Source: Corynebacterium bouchesdurhonense (GTDB lineage Bacteria > Actinomycetota > Actinomycetes > Mycobacteriales > Mycobacteriaceae). Taken from it: a stretch of DNA of 64,000 bases. This document shows positions 13,165-22,253 of the stretch, one piece after another; position 1 is the stretch's first letter; every line of letters starts with the position of its first letter. The DNA lies in the NCBI RefSeq assembly GCF_900078305.2, contig NZ_LT546028.1, forward strand, positions 186,001-250,000, given 5' to 3'. The notes under the pieces were generated by a model. The model did no database searches. It was not told the origin of the DNA and was given only the letters and a program-made list of their open reading frames with translations. A program made the position numbers and the translations under genes.

Positions 13165-14362
13165 GCCCGAGCAGTGTAGTCGCGCCCTCGGAGCTTTTGC
13201 TTACCGACGCCTCCCCCGCCCCCGCCTTCACCGGGCCAATCTTGCCCTTGGCCAGGGGCACGAGCGTGGCCAGAAACGCAAGGACCACGGCGGTGGCCGA
13301 GAAGGCCGCGGCGTAGCGAAGCGGCACGATGGAGAAACTCACCGCGCCGAACGCCACCGCGGCCACCCACATGTAGAGCACCAGCACGGTGCGACGGTGG
13401 GTGTGGCCGAGGCGCAGCAGACGGTGGTGGATGTGGCCCGCGTCCGCCTGGAACGGGCTCTGCCCCCGGGCGGTGCGCCGGACTACGGCCCACACCAGGT
13501 CCACCACCGGCAGCGCCACCGCAGCGAGCACTACGATGATGGGGCTGATGAGGGCCACCAAGTCGGCCGCGCCGTAGAGGGACATGTTGATCTTGCCAGA
13601 GGCGGACACGCTCGCGGCGGAGAGCAGCAGGCCGATCAGCATCGCGCCCGAGTCCCCCATGAAGATGCGGGCGGGCTCGAAATTGTGCGGCAGGAATCCG
13701 CCGCAGATACCCACGAGCGCCGCGCAGATGATGGCGGGCGGGTACGCGGACACGGCCCCGCCTTGGTCGTGCAGGACGGTGAGCGAATAGAGCAGGATCG
13801 CGGTGCCGGCAATCACCCCGGTGCCGGCGGCGAGGCCGTCGATGCCGTCGACGAAGTTCACGGCGTTAATGAGCAGCACGGTGAACACCGCACTCAAGGC
13901 CACACCCTGGACTTGGTCGAGGATGAGGGTGGTGCCCCCGCCGAACGGGACGTAAAAAACGGTGAACGCAATACCCATGAACGCCATCAGGAGGGCCGCG
14001 AAGAACTGCCCCACCAGCTTCACCAGCGCCCCCAGCTCGTAGAGGTCGTCGACCACGCCAACGAGGACGATGGCGAAGGCCCCGGCCACCACGGCGGTCA
14101 TCTCCGGGGTCACGGGGGCGAAGCCGCGGGTGAGCGCCGGCAGCTGCTGGGCCAGAAACACGGAGCACACCAGCCCGGTGAACATGGCCAGCCCACCCAC
14201 GGAGGGCGTGGGCTGGGTGTGCACGTCCCGCTGTCGGATCTCCGCCACCCGGCCGGTGCGCACGAGCGCGGAGCGGACCAAGCCGCTGGCCAGGTAGGTG
14301 ATGGCGGCGGCGACGAGCAGCACCAGGCCGAGCTCGCGCAGCGGCACGCCAGCCCCGCTCAC
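13157..14362 (-). CDS. wecA: WecA/MraY-family polyprenyl-phosphate sugar-1-phosphate transferase
   Basis: 401 residues with about 10-11 membrane helices. Conserved loops of the family are present: GRVAEIRQRDVHTQPTPSVGGLAMF, VGVVDDLYELG (the DD pair), NAVNFVDGIDGLAAG, and GHIHHRLLRLGHTHRR. In mycobacteria the orthologue beside the atp operon transfers GlcNAc-1-phosphate to decaprenyl phosphate, starting the arabinogalactan linker; the same role fits here. The C-terminal tail carries a copy of the dispersed element, encoding A-S-V-S-K-S. It starts directly after the tsaC stop. Confidence 0.9.
   Translation of the reverse strand: MSGAGVPLRELGLVLLVAAAITYLASGLVRSALVRTGRVAEIRQRDVHTQPTPSVGGLAMFTGLVCSVFLAQQLPALTRGFAPVTPEMTAVVAGAFAIVLVGVVDDLYELGALVKLVGQFFAALLMAFMGIAFTVFYVPFGGGTTLILDQVQGVALSAVFTVLLINAVNFVDGIDGLAAGTGVIAGTAILLYSLTVLHDQGGAVSAYPPAIICAALVGICGGFLPHNFEPARIFMGDSGAMLIGLLLSAASVSASGKINMSLYGAADLVALISPIIVVLAAVALPVVDLVWAVVRRTARGQSPFQADAGHIHHRLLRLGHTHRRTVLVLYMWVAAVAFGAVSFSIVPLRYAAAFSATAVVLAFLATLVPLAKGKIGPVKAGAGEASVSKSSEGATTLLGRE
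13190..13214 (-). repeat. GTCGACAAGC dispersed element, copy 4 (variant)
   Basis: Minus-strand core GTCGGTAAGC (13199-13208), flanked by GGAG (13190-13193) and CTCC (13211-13214). It lies in the unconserved C-terminal tail of wecA. Confidence 0.6.
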
Positions 14363-15022
14363 CTACTTCCTCCGCAGGGACTCGGGGTCAAGGTCGAGCA
14401 CTTCACCGATGCGCTCGGCGGGGATCGCGCCCTCGCGCAGGATCACCGGGTGGCCGCGGGAAATGTCGATAATGGTGGACGGCTCCCCTACCTGGGCCTG
14501 ACCGCCGTCGAGGTACGTGCGCACCGCGTCGCCGAACTGCTGCTTCGCCTCGGCTGCGGTGAGCGCCGGCGGGTTGCCGGAGATATTGGCGGAGGACACG
14601 GCCATCGGGCCGGTTTCGCGCAGCAGCTCGAGGGCGAGCGGCTGGTTGGGCATACGCAGCAGCACGGTGCCGCGCGTGTCCCCGAGGTTCCAGGGCAGGC
14701 TGGGCGCCTCGGGCACCACAATGGACAGCCCGCCGGGCCAGAACGCCTCCACCAGGGTCTTCGCCGTGTCGGAGAACTCGCGCACCAGGCCTTGGATGGT
14801 GGTCCAAGACCCCACCAGCACGGGCACCGGCATGTCCGGGCCGCGGCGCTTGGTGGCCAGCAACGAGGCCACGGCCGCGTTGTTGAAGGCGTCGGCCCCG
14901 ATGCCGTACACCGTGTCCGTCGGCAGCACCACGCATTCGCCAGCGCGCACCGCTTCGGCGGCGGCGCGCAGGCCCTCCTCGCGCCCCTGGGGGTTCAGGC
15001 AGTTGTGGATGGTGCTGGCCAT
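14363..15022 (-). CDS. tsaC: L-threonylcarbamoyladenylate synthase (Sua5/YrdC/YwlC)
   Basis: 219 residues. It makes threonylcarbamoyl-AMP from Thr, bicarbonate and ATP for the t6A37 modification of tRNAs decoding ANN codons. Family blocks are present: GECVVLPTDTVYGIGADA, KRRGPDMPVPVLV, FWPGGLSIVV, and GPMAVSSANISGNPPA. It has only the YrdC domain, without the extra Sua5 C-terminal domain. The start overlaps the 3' end of prmC by 28 bp, a coupling common to these neighbours in actinobacteria. Confidence 0.93.
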   Translation of the reverse strand: MASTIHNCLNPQGREEGLRAAAEAVRAGECVVLPTDTVYGIGADAFNNAAVASLLATKRRGPDMPVPVLVGSWTTIQGLVREFSDTAKTLVEAFWPGGLSIVVPEAPSLPWNLGDTRGTVLLRMPNQPLALELLRETGPMAVSSANISGNPPALTAAEAKQQFGDAVRTYLDGGQAQVGEPSTIIDISRGHPVILREGAIPAERIGEVLDLDPESLRRK

Positions 15023-15906
15023 GGGTCCTCCGTTGGTTGGTTGGCGGTTACCTTACTCGCCGTGACAAAGCGCTGGCGGCCGGCGAGGTCTTCGAGGGGG
15101 GTGACGGCGGTGAGGGAGGCGTCGGCAAGCAACAAGCTCCGAACCGCGCCCGAGGTGGTGTCGTCGTGCTCGATGCCGAGCGCCCCGCCGGGCGCGAGCA
15201 GCCCGGACGCGACTGGGATGAGCCCGCGGATCTCGCGCATGCCGTCCGCGCCGGAGAACACCGCCTCGTGCGGGTCGCGGTAGACCTCCGGGTCCAGCTC
15301 GCCGGTCTCCGGCACATACGGCGGGTTTGTCACCACCACGTCCACGCGCCCGCGCAGCTCGCTGAGCAGCTGCGGGTCGGTCATGTCCCCCGCCACGATC
15401 TCCACCCGCGCGCCGACAGCCTCGGCGTTGCGTCGGGCGTACTCGCGCGCCGCGGGCGACTTCTCCACCGCGATAACCCGCGCGTGCGGGCAGCGGGTGG
15501 CCACGGTCAGCGCCAGCGCGCCCGTGCCGGTGCCGAGGTCCACAACGAGGGGCTGAAGCTTATCGACGCCCCCCACCTCACGCACAGCCCACTCCGCCAG
15601 CAGCTCCGTCTCCGGGCGCGGGATGAACACGCCAGGTCCCACGGCTAAGTCGAGCAGGCCGAAGGGCGCGCTGCCCGTAATGTGCTGCAGCGGCTCGCGT
15701 GCCGCGCGGCGGCGCACTACCTCGGCGTAGCGGGCCTCGAAGTCACCGGCGGGTTGGGCGAAGCCCACCTCGAGCGGCGCGACACCCAGCACGTGCGCGG
15801 CGAGCAGGCGGGCGTCCACCCCGGGGGTGGGCACGCCGGCCTCCGCCAGCGTGCGCGCCGCTTCGGCGATCCGCTCGCGCGGGCTGGGCCGGCTACTCGG
15901 CCTCAA
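14995..15906 (-). CDS. prmC: Release-factor glutamine N5-methyltransferase PrmC (HemK)
   Basis: 303 residues. It methylates the Gln of the GGQ motif in release factors; its substrate gene prfA is directly upstream and overlaps by 14 bp. The SAM-binding motif [15 protein letters not shown] and the catalytic/substrate motif [10 protein letters not shown] are intact, as is the HITGSAPF signature in the N-terminal domain. Two copies of the dispersed element fall in this gene (15121 and 15558), one of them in the linker GGVDKLQPL. Confidence 0.95.
   Translation of the reverse strand: MRPSSRPSPRERIAEAARTLAEAGVPTPGVDARLLAAHVLGVAPLEVGFAQPAGDFEARYAEVVRRRAAREPLQHITGSAPFGLLDLAVGPGVFIPRPETELLAEWAVREVGGVDKLQPLVVDLGTGTGALALTVATRCPHARVIAVEKSPAAREYARRNAEAVGARVEIVAGDMTDPQLLSELRGRVDVVVTNPPYVPETGELDPEVYRDPHEAVFSGADGMREIRGLIPVASGLLAPGGALGIEHDDTTSGAVRSLLLADASLTAVTPLEDLAGRQRFVTASKVTANQPTEDPWPAPSTTA
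15115..15140 (+). repeat. GTCGACAAGC dispersed element, copy 5 (variant)
   Basis: Core GTCGGCAAGC at 15121-15130, arms GGAG (15115-15118) and CTCC (15137-15140). It lies within the 3' part of prmC. Confidence 0.6.
15549..15572 (-). repeat. GTCGACAAGC dispersed element, copy 6 (variant)
   Basis: Minus-strand core GTCGATAAGC (15558-15567), arms GGGGC (15549-15553) and GCCCC (15568-15572). It encodes G-V-D-K-L-Q in the linker before the SAM-binding domain of prmC. Confidence 0.6.
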
Positions 15907-16972
15907 GGCGCTCCTGGCGCTCGTGGGTCTGCAGGGCGCCGATCAGGTCATCCATGTTGCCGTCGAGCACCGAATCGAGGTTGTTGGCCTTGTAGTTGAT
16001 GCGGTGATCCGAGATGCGGTTCTCCGGCCAGTTGTACGTGCGGATGCGCTCCGAGCGGTCCATGGTGCGCACCTGCGAGGCGCGGCCCTCGGCCTCGGCG
16101 GCCTCAGCCTTCTCGCGCTCCAGCTGGTCCAGGCGGGCCTGCAGCACCTGCATGGCGCGGGCGCGGTTCTGGATCTGGGAGCGCTCGTTCTGGCAGGTCA
16201 CCACGATGCCGGTGGGCAGGTGGGTGATGCGCACCGCCGAGTCGGTGGTGTTCACGCCCTGGCCGCCCTTGCCCGAGGAGCGGTACACGTCCACGCGGAT
16301 GTCCTTCTCGTCGATGTCCACGGACTCGATCTCGTCCGGCTCCGGGAAGACGTACACGCCAGCCGCTGAGGTCTGGATGCGCCCCTGCGACTCGGTGACG
16401 GGGATGCGCTGCACGCGGTGTACGCCGGCCTCGAACTTCAGCTTGGACCACGCACCGTCGCGCGACGGGTTCTTCGCCTTGACCGCCACGGTCATGTCCT
16501 TCACGCCGCCGAGGTCCGATTCGGCCACGTCAAGCACTTCCCAGTTCAGGCCGTGCTTCTCGCAGTACTTCTGGTACATGCGCGCCAGGTCGCCCGCGAA
16601 CAGGGCGGCCTCCTCGCCGCCGGCACCGGCCTTGAGCTCCATAATCACGTCGTCGCCGTCGCGCTCGTCGCGCGGGGCGAGCAGGTCCGCGAGCTCCTCC
16701 TCGAGACGTACGATCTCGCCCTCGAGGCGTTCGGCCTCCTCGGCGAACTCCTTGTCCTCCGATGCCATCTCGAGGGCGGCCTCGCGGTCCTCGCGGGCCT
16801 GGGTCAGGTCGTTGTTGACCTTGATAATGGGCTGAAGCTCCGCGTAGCGCTTGGAGAGTTTGCGGAACTGGTCCTGGTCGGCGGCCACGTCCGGGTCGCC
16901 CATCTGCGCCTGGATGCCCTCGTACTCGGCTACGTAGTCGTCGACAAGCGAAACGCTCGATCCGTTAGCCAT
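15893..16972 (-). CDS. prfA: Peptide chain release factor 1
   Basis: 359 residues, the usual RF1 length. It recognises UAA and UAG. The tripeptide anticodon region reads [14 protein letters not shown] (PVT, the P-x-T class of RF1) and the peptidyl-transferase motif is [17 protein letters not shown] with intact GGQ. It is preceded by rho (shared base at 16972) and followed by prmC, which modifies this GGQ. The N-terminus contains a copy of the dispersed element. Confidence 0.97.
   Translation of the reverse strand: MANGSSVSLVDDYVAEYEGIQAQMGDPDVAADQDQFRKLSKRYAELQPIIKVNNDLTQAREDREAALEMASEDKEFAEEAERLEGEIVRLEEELADLLAPRDERDGDDVIMELKAGAGGEEAALFAGDLARMYQKYCEKHGLNWEVLDVAESDLGGVKDMTVAVKAKNPSRDGAWSKLKFEAGVHRVQRIPVTESQGRIQTSAAGVYVFPEPDEIESVDIDEKDIRVDVYRSSGKGGQGVNTTDSAVRITHLPTGIVVTCQNERSQIQNRARAMQVLQARLDQLEREKAEAAEAEGRASQVRTMDRSERIRTYNWPENRISDHRINYKANNLDSVLDGNMDDLIGALQTHERQERLEAE
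16940..16949 (+). repeat. GTCGACAAGC dispersed element, copy 7
   Basis: Exact core near the start of prfA. On the coding strand it reads S-L-V-D-D; CTT is used for Leu, a low-usage codon in this GC-rich genome. Confidence 0.55.
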
Positions 16973-18909
16973 TAGACGTAATCCTCCTCGCCTTGGTCGG
17001 CGGCCATGGGCGCGGACTTGGCCACACCCATCAGGAATTCGCCGTTGGTCTTGGTCTTCTTCAGCTGCTTGATCAGCATGTCGATGGACTGCTGCGGGTC
17101 AAGCGCGGAGAGGATGCGGCGCAGCTTGTGCATCACGCGCGCCTCCTCCGGGCTCATCAGCAGCTCGTCCTTGCGGGTGCCGGACGGGTTGACGTCCACG
17201 GCCGGGAACACACGGCGCTCCGCGATCTTGCGGTCCAGCTTCAGCTCGGCGTTGCCGGTGCCCTTGAACTCCTCGAAGATCACCGTGTCGCCGGCAGAAC
17301 CCGTCTCCACCATGGCGGTGGCGATGATGGTCAGCGAGCCGCCCTCCTCGATGTTGCGGGCAGCGCCCAGGAAGCGCTTCGGCGGGTACAGCGCGTTGGA
17401 ATCCACGCCGCCGGAGAGGATGCGGCCGGACGCCGGCGAGGAGTTGTTGTAGGCGCGGCCGAGGCGGGTGATGGAGTCGAGCAGGACCACCACGTCCTGG
17501 CCCATCTCCACGAGGCGCTTCGCGCGCTCGATGGCCAGCTCCGCCACGGCGGTGTGCTCTGACGGCGGGCGGTCAAAGGTGGAGGCGATAACCTCGCCGC
17601 GCACGCTGCGCTGCATGTCGGTGACCTCCTCCGGACGCTCGTCCACCAGCACCACCATGAGGTAGCACTCGGGGTTGTTGGTGGCGATCGCGTTGGCGAT
17701 GTTCTGCAGGATCGTGGTCTTACCGGCCTTCGGCGGGGAGACAATCAGGGCGCGCTGGCCCTTACCGATGGGCATGACCAGGTCGATCACGCGGGTGGTG
17801 AGGATGTTCGGCTCCGTCTCCAAGCGCAAGCGCTTGTTGGGGTAGAGCGGGGTGAGCTTGTGGAACTCCTTGCGCCCGCGCGCCTCTTCAGGCGTCATGC
17901 CGTTGACGCTGTCCACGCGCACCAGCTGGTTATAGCGCTGGCGGTTGCGGCCGTTGCCGTGCTGGTGGCCCTGGCCGTTGGCGCGCACTTGGCCCACCAC
18001 GGCGTCGCCCGAACGCAGGCCGTTTTGGCGGACCAGCTTGTTGTTCACGTACACGTCCGCCGAGTTCTGGCGGTAGCCCGTGGTGCGGATGAAGGCGGTG
18101 TTGTTGTCCACCACGTCCACGATGCCGGCAACCTCCTGGAGCTCCTCCGGGGAGAAGTTCTGGTTGTTGTCGTTCTGGTTGCCGCCGTTGTTGCCGTTGG
18201 TATCGCGGTTGTTGTCGCGGTTGTCGCGGTTGCGGTTCCGGTTGCGGCGGCCCCGACGGCCCCGCCGGCCGCCCTCGTTGTCGTCGCGGTCCCCGCGGTG
18301 GTTGTCGCGGTTGTCGCGGTTGTCGCGGTTGTCGCGGTGGTTGTTGTCCCGCTGGTTATTATCCCGGTCCCCCCGGTCGTTGGCGCGCGAGCTGGTATCC
18401 CGGTTGTCGCCGTCGGCGTGGTCGCGCCGCTCGGCGCGCTCGGCCTGGCCACTGCGCTCTTCACGCTCCCCGTGCTCTTCGCGCTCCCCGCGGTCGTGCT
18501 GGTCCTGGTCCTGGCCGCGGGACCGGTTGCGGCGAGCGCGGCGGGCGGCGGAGCGGGACTCGCCGCGCTGCTCGCCGGTTTCCGCCCTGTCCTCGGCGCC
18601 GTTGGCGGCTCCGGTCTCCGCGCTCTCTGCGCTGTTGCGCTCAGCGCCGCCGGCCGTGTTCGCGCGCTCCTGCGCCGGCTCGTCGTGCGCAGCGCGCTGC
18701 GCCGGGGCACCGTCGCTCTGCACGGAGCCCTGGTCGGCGGCCTTTGCGGCCCTAGCCGGCACCTGGCCGGTGGTGATCGCCTGGATCAACTCGCCTTTGC
18801 GCAGGGTGGAGACCCCCTTGAGCCCCTTCTCCGCCGCGATCTTGCGCAGCTCCGGCAGTTTCAGCGTGCTGAGATCCTGGCCTGCGGCCGTATTGCCCGA
18901 TTCGGTCAC
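16972..18909 (-). CDS. rho: Transcription termination factor Rho with long Arg/Asn/Asp-rich insert
   Basis: 645 residues from the GTG at 18909, chosen because AAAGGAT lies 5 bases before it. Rho is a hexameric RNA translocase that ends transcription. Order: N-terminal helical domain ([30 protein letters not shown], about 12-45); an insert of about 200 residues rich in R, N, D, E and Q with repeated RDN units; the RNA-binding cold-shock fold ([23 protein letters not shown], about 255 on); and the ATPase with Walker [13 protein letters not shown]. Large inserts of this type are known in actinobacterial Rho and bind extra RNA. The insert-coding DNA contains tandem 9-bp repeats near 18300-18345. 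Confidence 0.95.
   Translation of the reverse strand: MTESGNTAAGQDLSTLKLPELRKIAAEKGLKGVSTLRKGELIQAITTGQVPARAAKAADQGSVQSDGAPAQRAAHDEPAQERANTAGGAERNSAESAETGAANGAEDRAETGEQRGESRSAARRARRNRSRGQDQDQHDRGEREEHGEREERSGQAERAERRDHADGDNRDTSSRANDRGDRDNNQRDNNHRDNRDNRDNRDNHRGDRDDNEGGRRGRRGRRNRNRNRDNRDNNRDTNGNNGGNQNDNNQNFSPEELQEVAGIVDVVDNNTAFIRTTGYRQNSADVYVNNKLVRQNGLRSGDAVVGQVRANGQGHQHGNGRNRQRYNQLVRVDSVNGMTPEEARGRKEFHKLTPLYPNKRLRLETEPNILTTRVIDLVMPIGKGQRALIVSPPKAGKTTILQNIANAIATNNPECYLMVVLVDERPEEVTDMQRSVRGEVIASTFDRPPSEHTAVAELAIERAKRLVEMGQDVVVLLDSITRLGRAYNNSSPASGRILSGGVDSNALYPPKRFLGAARNIEEGGSLTIIATAMVETGSAGDTVIFEEFKGTGNAELKLDRKIAERRVFPAVDVNPSGTRKDELLMSPEEARVMHKLRRILSALDPQQSIDMLIKQLKKTKTNGEFLMGVAKSAPMAADQGEEDYV
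18299..18345 (-). repeat. Tandem 9-bp repeats inside rho
   Basis: About five consecutive copies of GTTGTCGCG, encoding (Arg-Asp-Asn)n on the minus strand in the low-complexity insert of Rho. Such tracts can change length by slippage without shifting frame. Confidence 0.7.
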
Positions 18910-19357
18910 GGATATCCTTTCGTGGATCTGCCGCCCCCGAGGCCCGCGCGTTGCAGTCTGTCGGCCCGGCCGGCGGCGTGCGTATTGAGATATGTCGGCG
19001 CGCCCGCACATGTTCCGGTATGGCGCGGCGCGTCCGCCGACGCGCCGCGTGTCCGTGCGCGCTCCCCCGCGCGATGTGCACCCGTGTACCGCTTGTGCAC
19101 CGAACGCGCCCGCCTAGTGCGGAACCCGGCAGCTACCGGGCAGAAACGTTGGGGGTGGATCTCGCCTCACAACTCCCGTAGTGCGGGAGGCGGGTAAAGG
19201 CTCGGGCGACGCATCTGTGGCGGCGCCCGCAGCCGTACTGCGGGAATCCTGCCGGGAAGTATAACGCATGCCCGCACGGCGCACGTTTTCCGGCCCACCC
19301 GGCGCGCCCGGCACCGGGGCCGGCACGGCGCTAACGCGGCCCCAGCGCGGCGCTACC
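18910..19357. promoter_or_regulatory. Divergent intergenic region between rho and the acyl-CoA synthetase gene
   Basis: About 450 bp without a supported gene. It must hold the promoters of both divergent genes. Visible structure: two TGTGCAC direct repeats near 19075-19100 and a repeated GTASTGCGGGA unit (about 19181 and 19234). A long rho leader is plausible because Rho often controls its own mRNA, but no specific structure could be assigned. Confidence 0.4.
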
Positions 19358-21130
19358 ATGGTGCGCATGCTTTCAACGATGCAGGAGGTGCCGTTCTCCG
19401 TCGCGCGGATCTTGGAGTACGGATCCACCGCGCACGGGTCCACCAAGTGCACAACGTGGCGGGGCGATAGTGCGGAGGAGACCACGTTTGCGGCAATCGC
19501 GGCCCGCGCCGCCGCGTTTGCCAACGCGCTCCACGAGGACTTGGGCGTTGACGGGGACCAGCGGGTGGCCACACTGTTGTACAACTGCGCGGAGCACATC
19601 GAGGTGATGTTCGCGGTGGCCGCGAAGGGCGCGGTGTTTACGCCGCTCAACGCGCAGCTGATGGAGGATCAGATCGCCTACATTGTCAACCACTCTGAGG
19701 CGAAGGTGATTGTGGCGGATCCGCGGTTGGCCGCCAAGCTCGGGCGAATCCTGGCCCGCTGCCCGCTGGTGGAGACGGTCGCGTTCATCGGGGCCGGACC
19801 CGCCTCGCACCTCGCCGAAGGGTTGCCCGGCGAGGTGGAGGTGCACAGCTACGAAATGCTTCTCGACGGCCGCTCCACGCTCTACCCCTGGCCCATCCTG
19901 CCGGAAACCACGGCGGCCGCCTTGGTGTATTCCACCGCCACCACCGGTGCGCCGAAGGGCGTGGCCTACTCGCACCGCTCCCTGTGGCTGGAGGCGATGA
20001 GCCTGCGCGCCACGGACTCGCTGGCGGTCACGCACGGCGAGTCTTTCCTGTGCTGCATCCCCATCTACCACGTGCTGAGCTGGGGCGTTCCCTTCGCGGC
20101 CTTCCTCGCCGGCGCCCCGCTGGTGCTGCCGGACGCGGACGTCTCCGCGCCCACGCTGGCCAAGCTAATCGCCTCGACCCGCCCGCGCGTTGCCCACGGC
20201 GTGCCCACCCTGTGGATCCAGCTGATGGTGCACTACGTGCACAACCCGCCCGAGCGTATGAGCTTGCAGGAAATCTACGTGGGCGGCTCCCCTGCCCCGC
20301 CGGCGCTGATGAAGGTGTGGGAGGAGCGCTACGGCGTGGACATCGTCCACGTCTGGGGCATGACGGAAACCTCGACGGTTGGCACCGTGTCGCGCCCGCC
20401 GTCGGGCGCAGCTGGCGAGGCCCGCTGGGCCTACCGCGTCTCGCAGGGCCGGTTCGCACCCAGCATCGAGTACCGGGTGGTCAACGACGGCCGCGTGGTG
20501 GCCTCCAACGACCTCACCCAGGGCGAGATCCAGGTGCGGGGCAACATGGTGGCGCAGAGCTACTACCACTCACCCACCCAGGAGGCGGGGCAGCTGGCGT
20601 CGTCGTTCCGCGGCGAGGACATCACCGACGAGGACGACCACTTCACCGCGGACGGCTGGCTGCGCACCGGCGACGTCGGCACCGTGACGCACGACGGGTT
20701 CATGACGCTGTACGACCGGGCGCGCGACGTGATTCGCTCCGGCGGCGAGTGGATTTACTCGGCGCAGGTGGAGAACCTCATCATGGAATCGGAAGACGTC
20801 ATCGAGTGCGCGGTCATCGGCATTCCGGATAGGAAGTGGGGCGAGCGCCCGCTCGCCGTCACCGTGGTCCTGCCCGGCGTCGAGCCGTCCGCCGAGACGG
20901 CGGCGCACCTGCGTAAAGGGCTGGCGGACGTGCTGCCGCGCTGGATGGCGCCGGAGTACTGGACGTTCGTGCGGGCCATCGACAAGACGTCGGTGGGCAA
21001 GTTTGACAAGAAGGACCTGCGCAAGCACCTTGCCAACGACGAGTTCGACATCATCGCGCTGCCCGGCCCGGGCGGCCGGGCCCCGGCGGACGGGCAGGCC
21101 CAGGCGAGCCCGGCGCCCGAGGCGGGTTGA
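19358..21130 (+). CDS. Long-chain fatty-acyl-CoA synthetase/AMP-dependent ligase
   Basis: About 590 residues of the ANL superfamily. The adenylate-forming motif is VYSTATTGAPKGVAYSHRSL; the second core motif is MTETSTVGT, then the hinge WLRTGDVGTVTHDGFMTLYDRARDVIRSGGEWI and a C-terminal catalytic Lys in TSVGKFDKKDL. These fit medium/long-chain acyl-CoA synthetases (FadD-like). The start is uncertain: ATGs at 19358 and 19367 are both possible and no clear ribosome-binding site precedes either. It lies between rho and the molybdenum-cofactor genes. Confidence 0.85.
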   Translation: MVRMLSTMQEVPFSVARILEYGSTAHGSTKCTTWRGDSAEETTFAAIAARAAAFANALHEDLGVDGDQRVATLLYNCAEHIEVMFAVAAKGAVFTPLNAQLMEDQIAYIVNHSEAKVIVADPRLAAKLGRILARCPLVETVAFIGAGPASHLAEGLPGEVEVHSYEMLLDGRSTLYPWPILPETTAAALVYSTATTGAPKGVAYSHRSLWLEAMSLRATDSLAVTHGESFLCCIPIYHVLSWGVPFAAFLAGAPLVLPDADVSAPTLAKLIASTRPRVAHGVPTLWIQLMVHYVHNPPERMSLQEIYVGGSPAPPALMKVWEERYGVDIVHVWGMTETSTVGTVSRPPSGAAGEARWAYRVSQGRFAPSIEYRVVNDGRVVASNDLTQGEIQVRGNMVAQSYYHSPTQEAGQLASSFRGEDITDEDDHFTADGWLRTGDVGTVTHDGFMTLYDRARDVIRSGGEWIYSAQVENLIMESEDVIECAVIGIPDRKWGERPLAVTVVLPGVEPSAETAAHLRKGLADVLPRWMAPEYWTFVRAIDKTSVGKFDKKDLRKHLANDEFDIIALPGPGGRAPADGQAQASPAPEAG

Positions 21131-21155
21131 CGCGCCGTTTATCATGGTGAGCATT

Positions 21156-22253
21156 ATGGTCTCACCTCAATTCCTTCCCACCCCGGTAGCGGCGGCGGGG
21201 GGCACGGGGGCGTCGACAAGCACAAGCCCCGGCACCGCGCGCACGCTCGATGACGCGTACGGGCGCACCGCGCGCGACCTGCGCGTGAGCCTCACGGACC
21301 GCTGTAACCTGCGCTGCACCTACTGCATGCCGGCCGAGGGGCTGGACTGGATGCCCACCGAGCAGGCCCTGTCCGACGACGAGGTGATCCGCCTGATCCG
21401 CCTCGCCGTGGAGTCGCTTGGTGTGCGGCAGGTGCGCTTCACCGGCGGCGAGCCGCTGCTGCGCAAGTCACTGGAAGCGATCGTGCGAGCCACCAAGGCG
21501 CTGCGCACCGACGAGGGGGTGGCGCCCACCACCGCGCTGACCACTAACGCGCTCGGCCTGGCCGTGCGGGCCGAGGGGCTGAAGGCGGCGGGGCTAGACC
21601 GCATCAACATCTCGCTGGACACCACCAGCCCGGAGCTCTACGCGGAGCTGACCAGGCGGGACCGGATCCGGGACGTCTACGCGGGCATCGACGCCGCGCT
21701 CGCCGCGGGCCTGACCCCGGTAAAGGTCAACGCGGTGGTTATGCCCGGCATAAATGAGGACGGCATCGAGGACCTGGTGGACTTTGCCTTGGACAAGGGC
21801 CTGCAGCTGCGGTTCATCGAGCAGATGCCGCTGGGCCCCCGCGAGCACTGGAGGCGCGCGGACATGGTCACCGCCGGCGAGATCCTCGAGCGGCTGGGGC
21901 GGCGCTTCACCCTCACCCCGGCCGCGGAGCCGCGCGGGGCCGCCCCCGCCGCGCTGTGGGACGTCTCCGACGGCGCGCGAAGCGGCAAGCTGGGCATCAT
22001 CGCCTCCGTCACGCACCCGTTCTGCGGCGCGTGCGACCGCACGCGGCTGACCACCGACGGCGCGGTGCGCTCCTGCCTGTTTTCCTCCCAGGCCGATGAG
22101 GTCTCGCTGCGCGATCTCATGCGCGCAGGTGCCTCCGACGCGGAGCTCGCGGACGCGTGGGCCGGGGCGATGTGGCGCAAAAAGCCTGGCCACGGCATCG
22201 ACGACCCGGGCTTCCTGCAACCGGAGCGGCTCATGAGCGAGATCGGCGGCTAA
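21156..22253 (+). CDS. moaA: GTP 3',8-cyclase MoaA
   Basis: About 365 residues, a radical-SAM enzyme that with MoaC converts GTP to cyclic pyranopterin monophosphate, the first step of molybdenum-cofactor synthesis. The N-terminal cluster is CNLRCTYC (CxxxCxxC), the C-terminal [4Fe-4S] motif is CGACDRTRL...SCLF, and the tail ends in GG as in active MoaA. A GGTGAG box favours the ATG at 21156; an ATG at 21144 is also in frame. The first 30 residues include ASTSTSPG, encoded by a copy of the dispersed element, a region poorly conserved in the family. TAA is followed at once by the moeA ATG. Confidence 0.95.
   Translation: MVSPQFLPTPVAAAGGTGASTSTSPGTARTLDDAYGRTARDLRVSLTDRCNLRCTYCMPAEGLDWMPTEQALSDDEVIRLIRLAVESLGVRQVRFTGGEPLLRKSLEAIVRATKALRTDEGVAPTTALTTNALGLAVRAEGLKAAGLDRINISLDTTSPELYAELTRRDRIRDVYAGIDAALAAGLTPVKVNAVVMPGINEDGIEDLVDFALDKGLQLRFIEQMPLGPREHWRRADMVTAGEILERLGRRFTLTPAAEPRGAAPAALWDVSDGARSGKLGIIASVTHPFCGACDRTRLTTDGAVRSCLFSSQADEVSLRDLMRAGASDAELADAWAGAMWRKKPGHGIDDPGFLQPERLMSEIGG
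21206..21230 (+). repeat. GTCGACAAGC dispersed element, copy 8
   Basis: Exact core 21212-21221, arms GGGG (21207-21210) and CCCC (21227-21230). It is read as A-S-T-S-T-S in the MoaA N-terminal extension, a different frame from the V-D-K and L-V-D copies. Confidence 0.65.
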
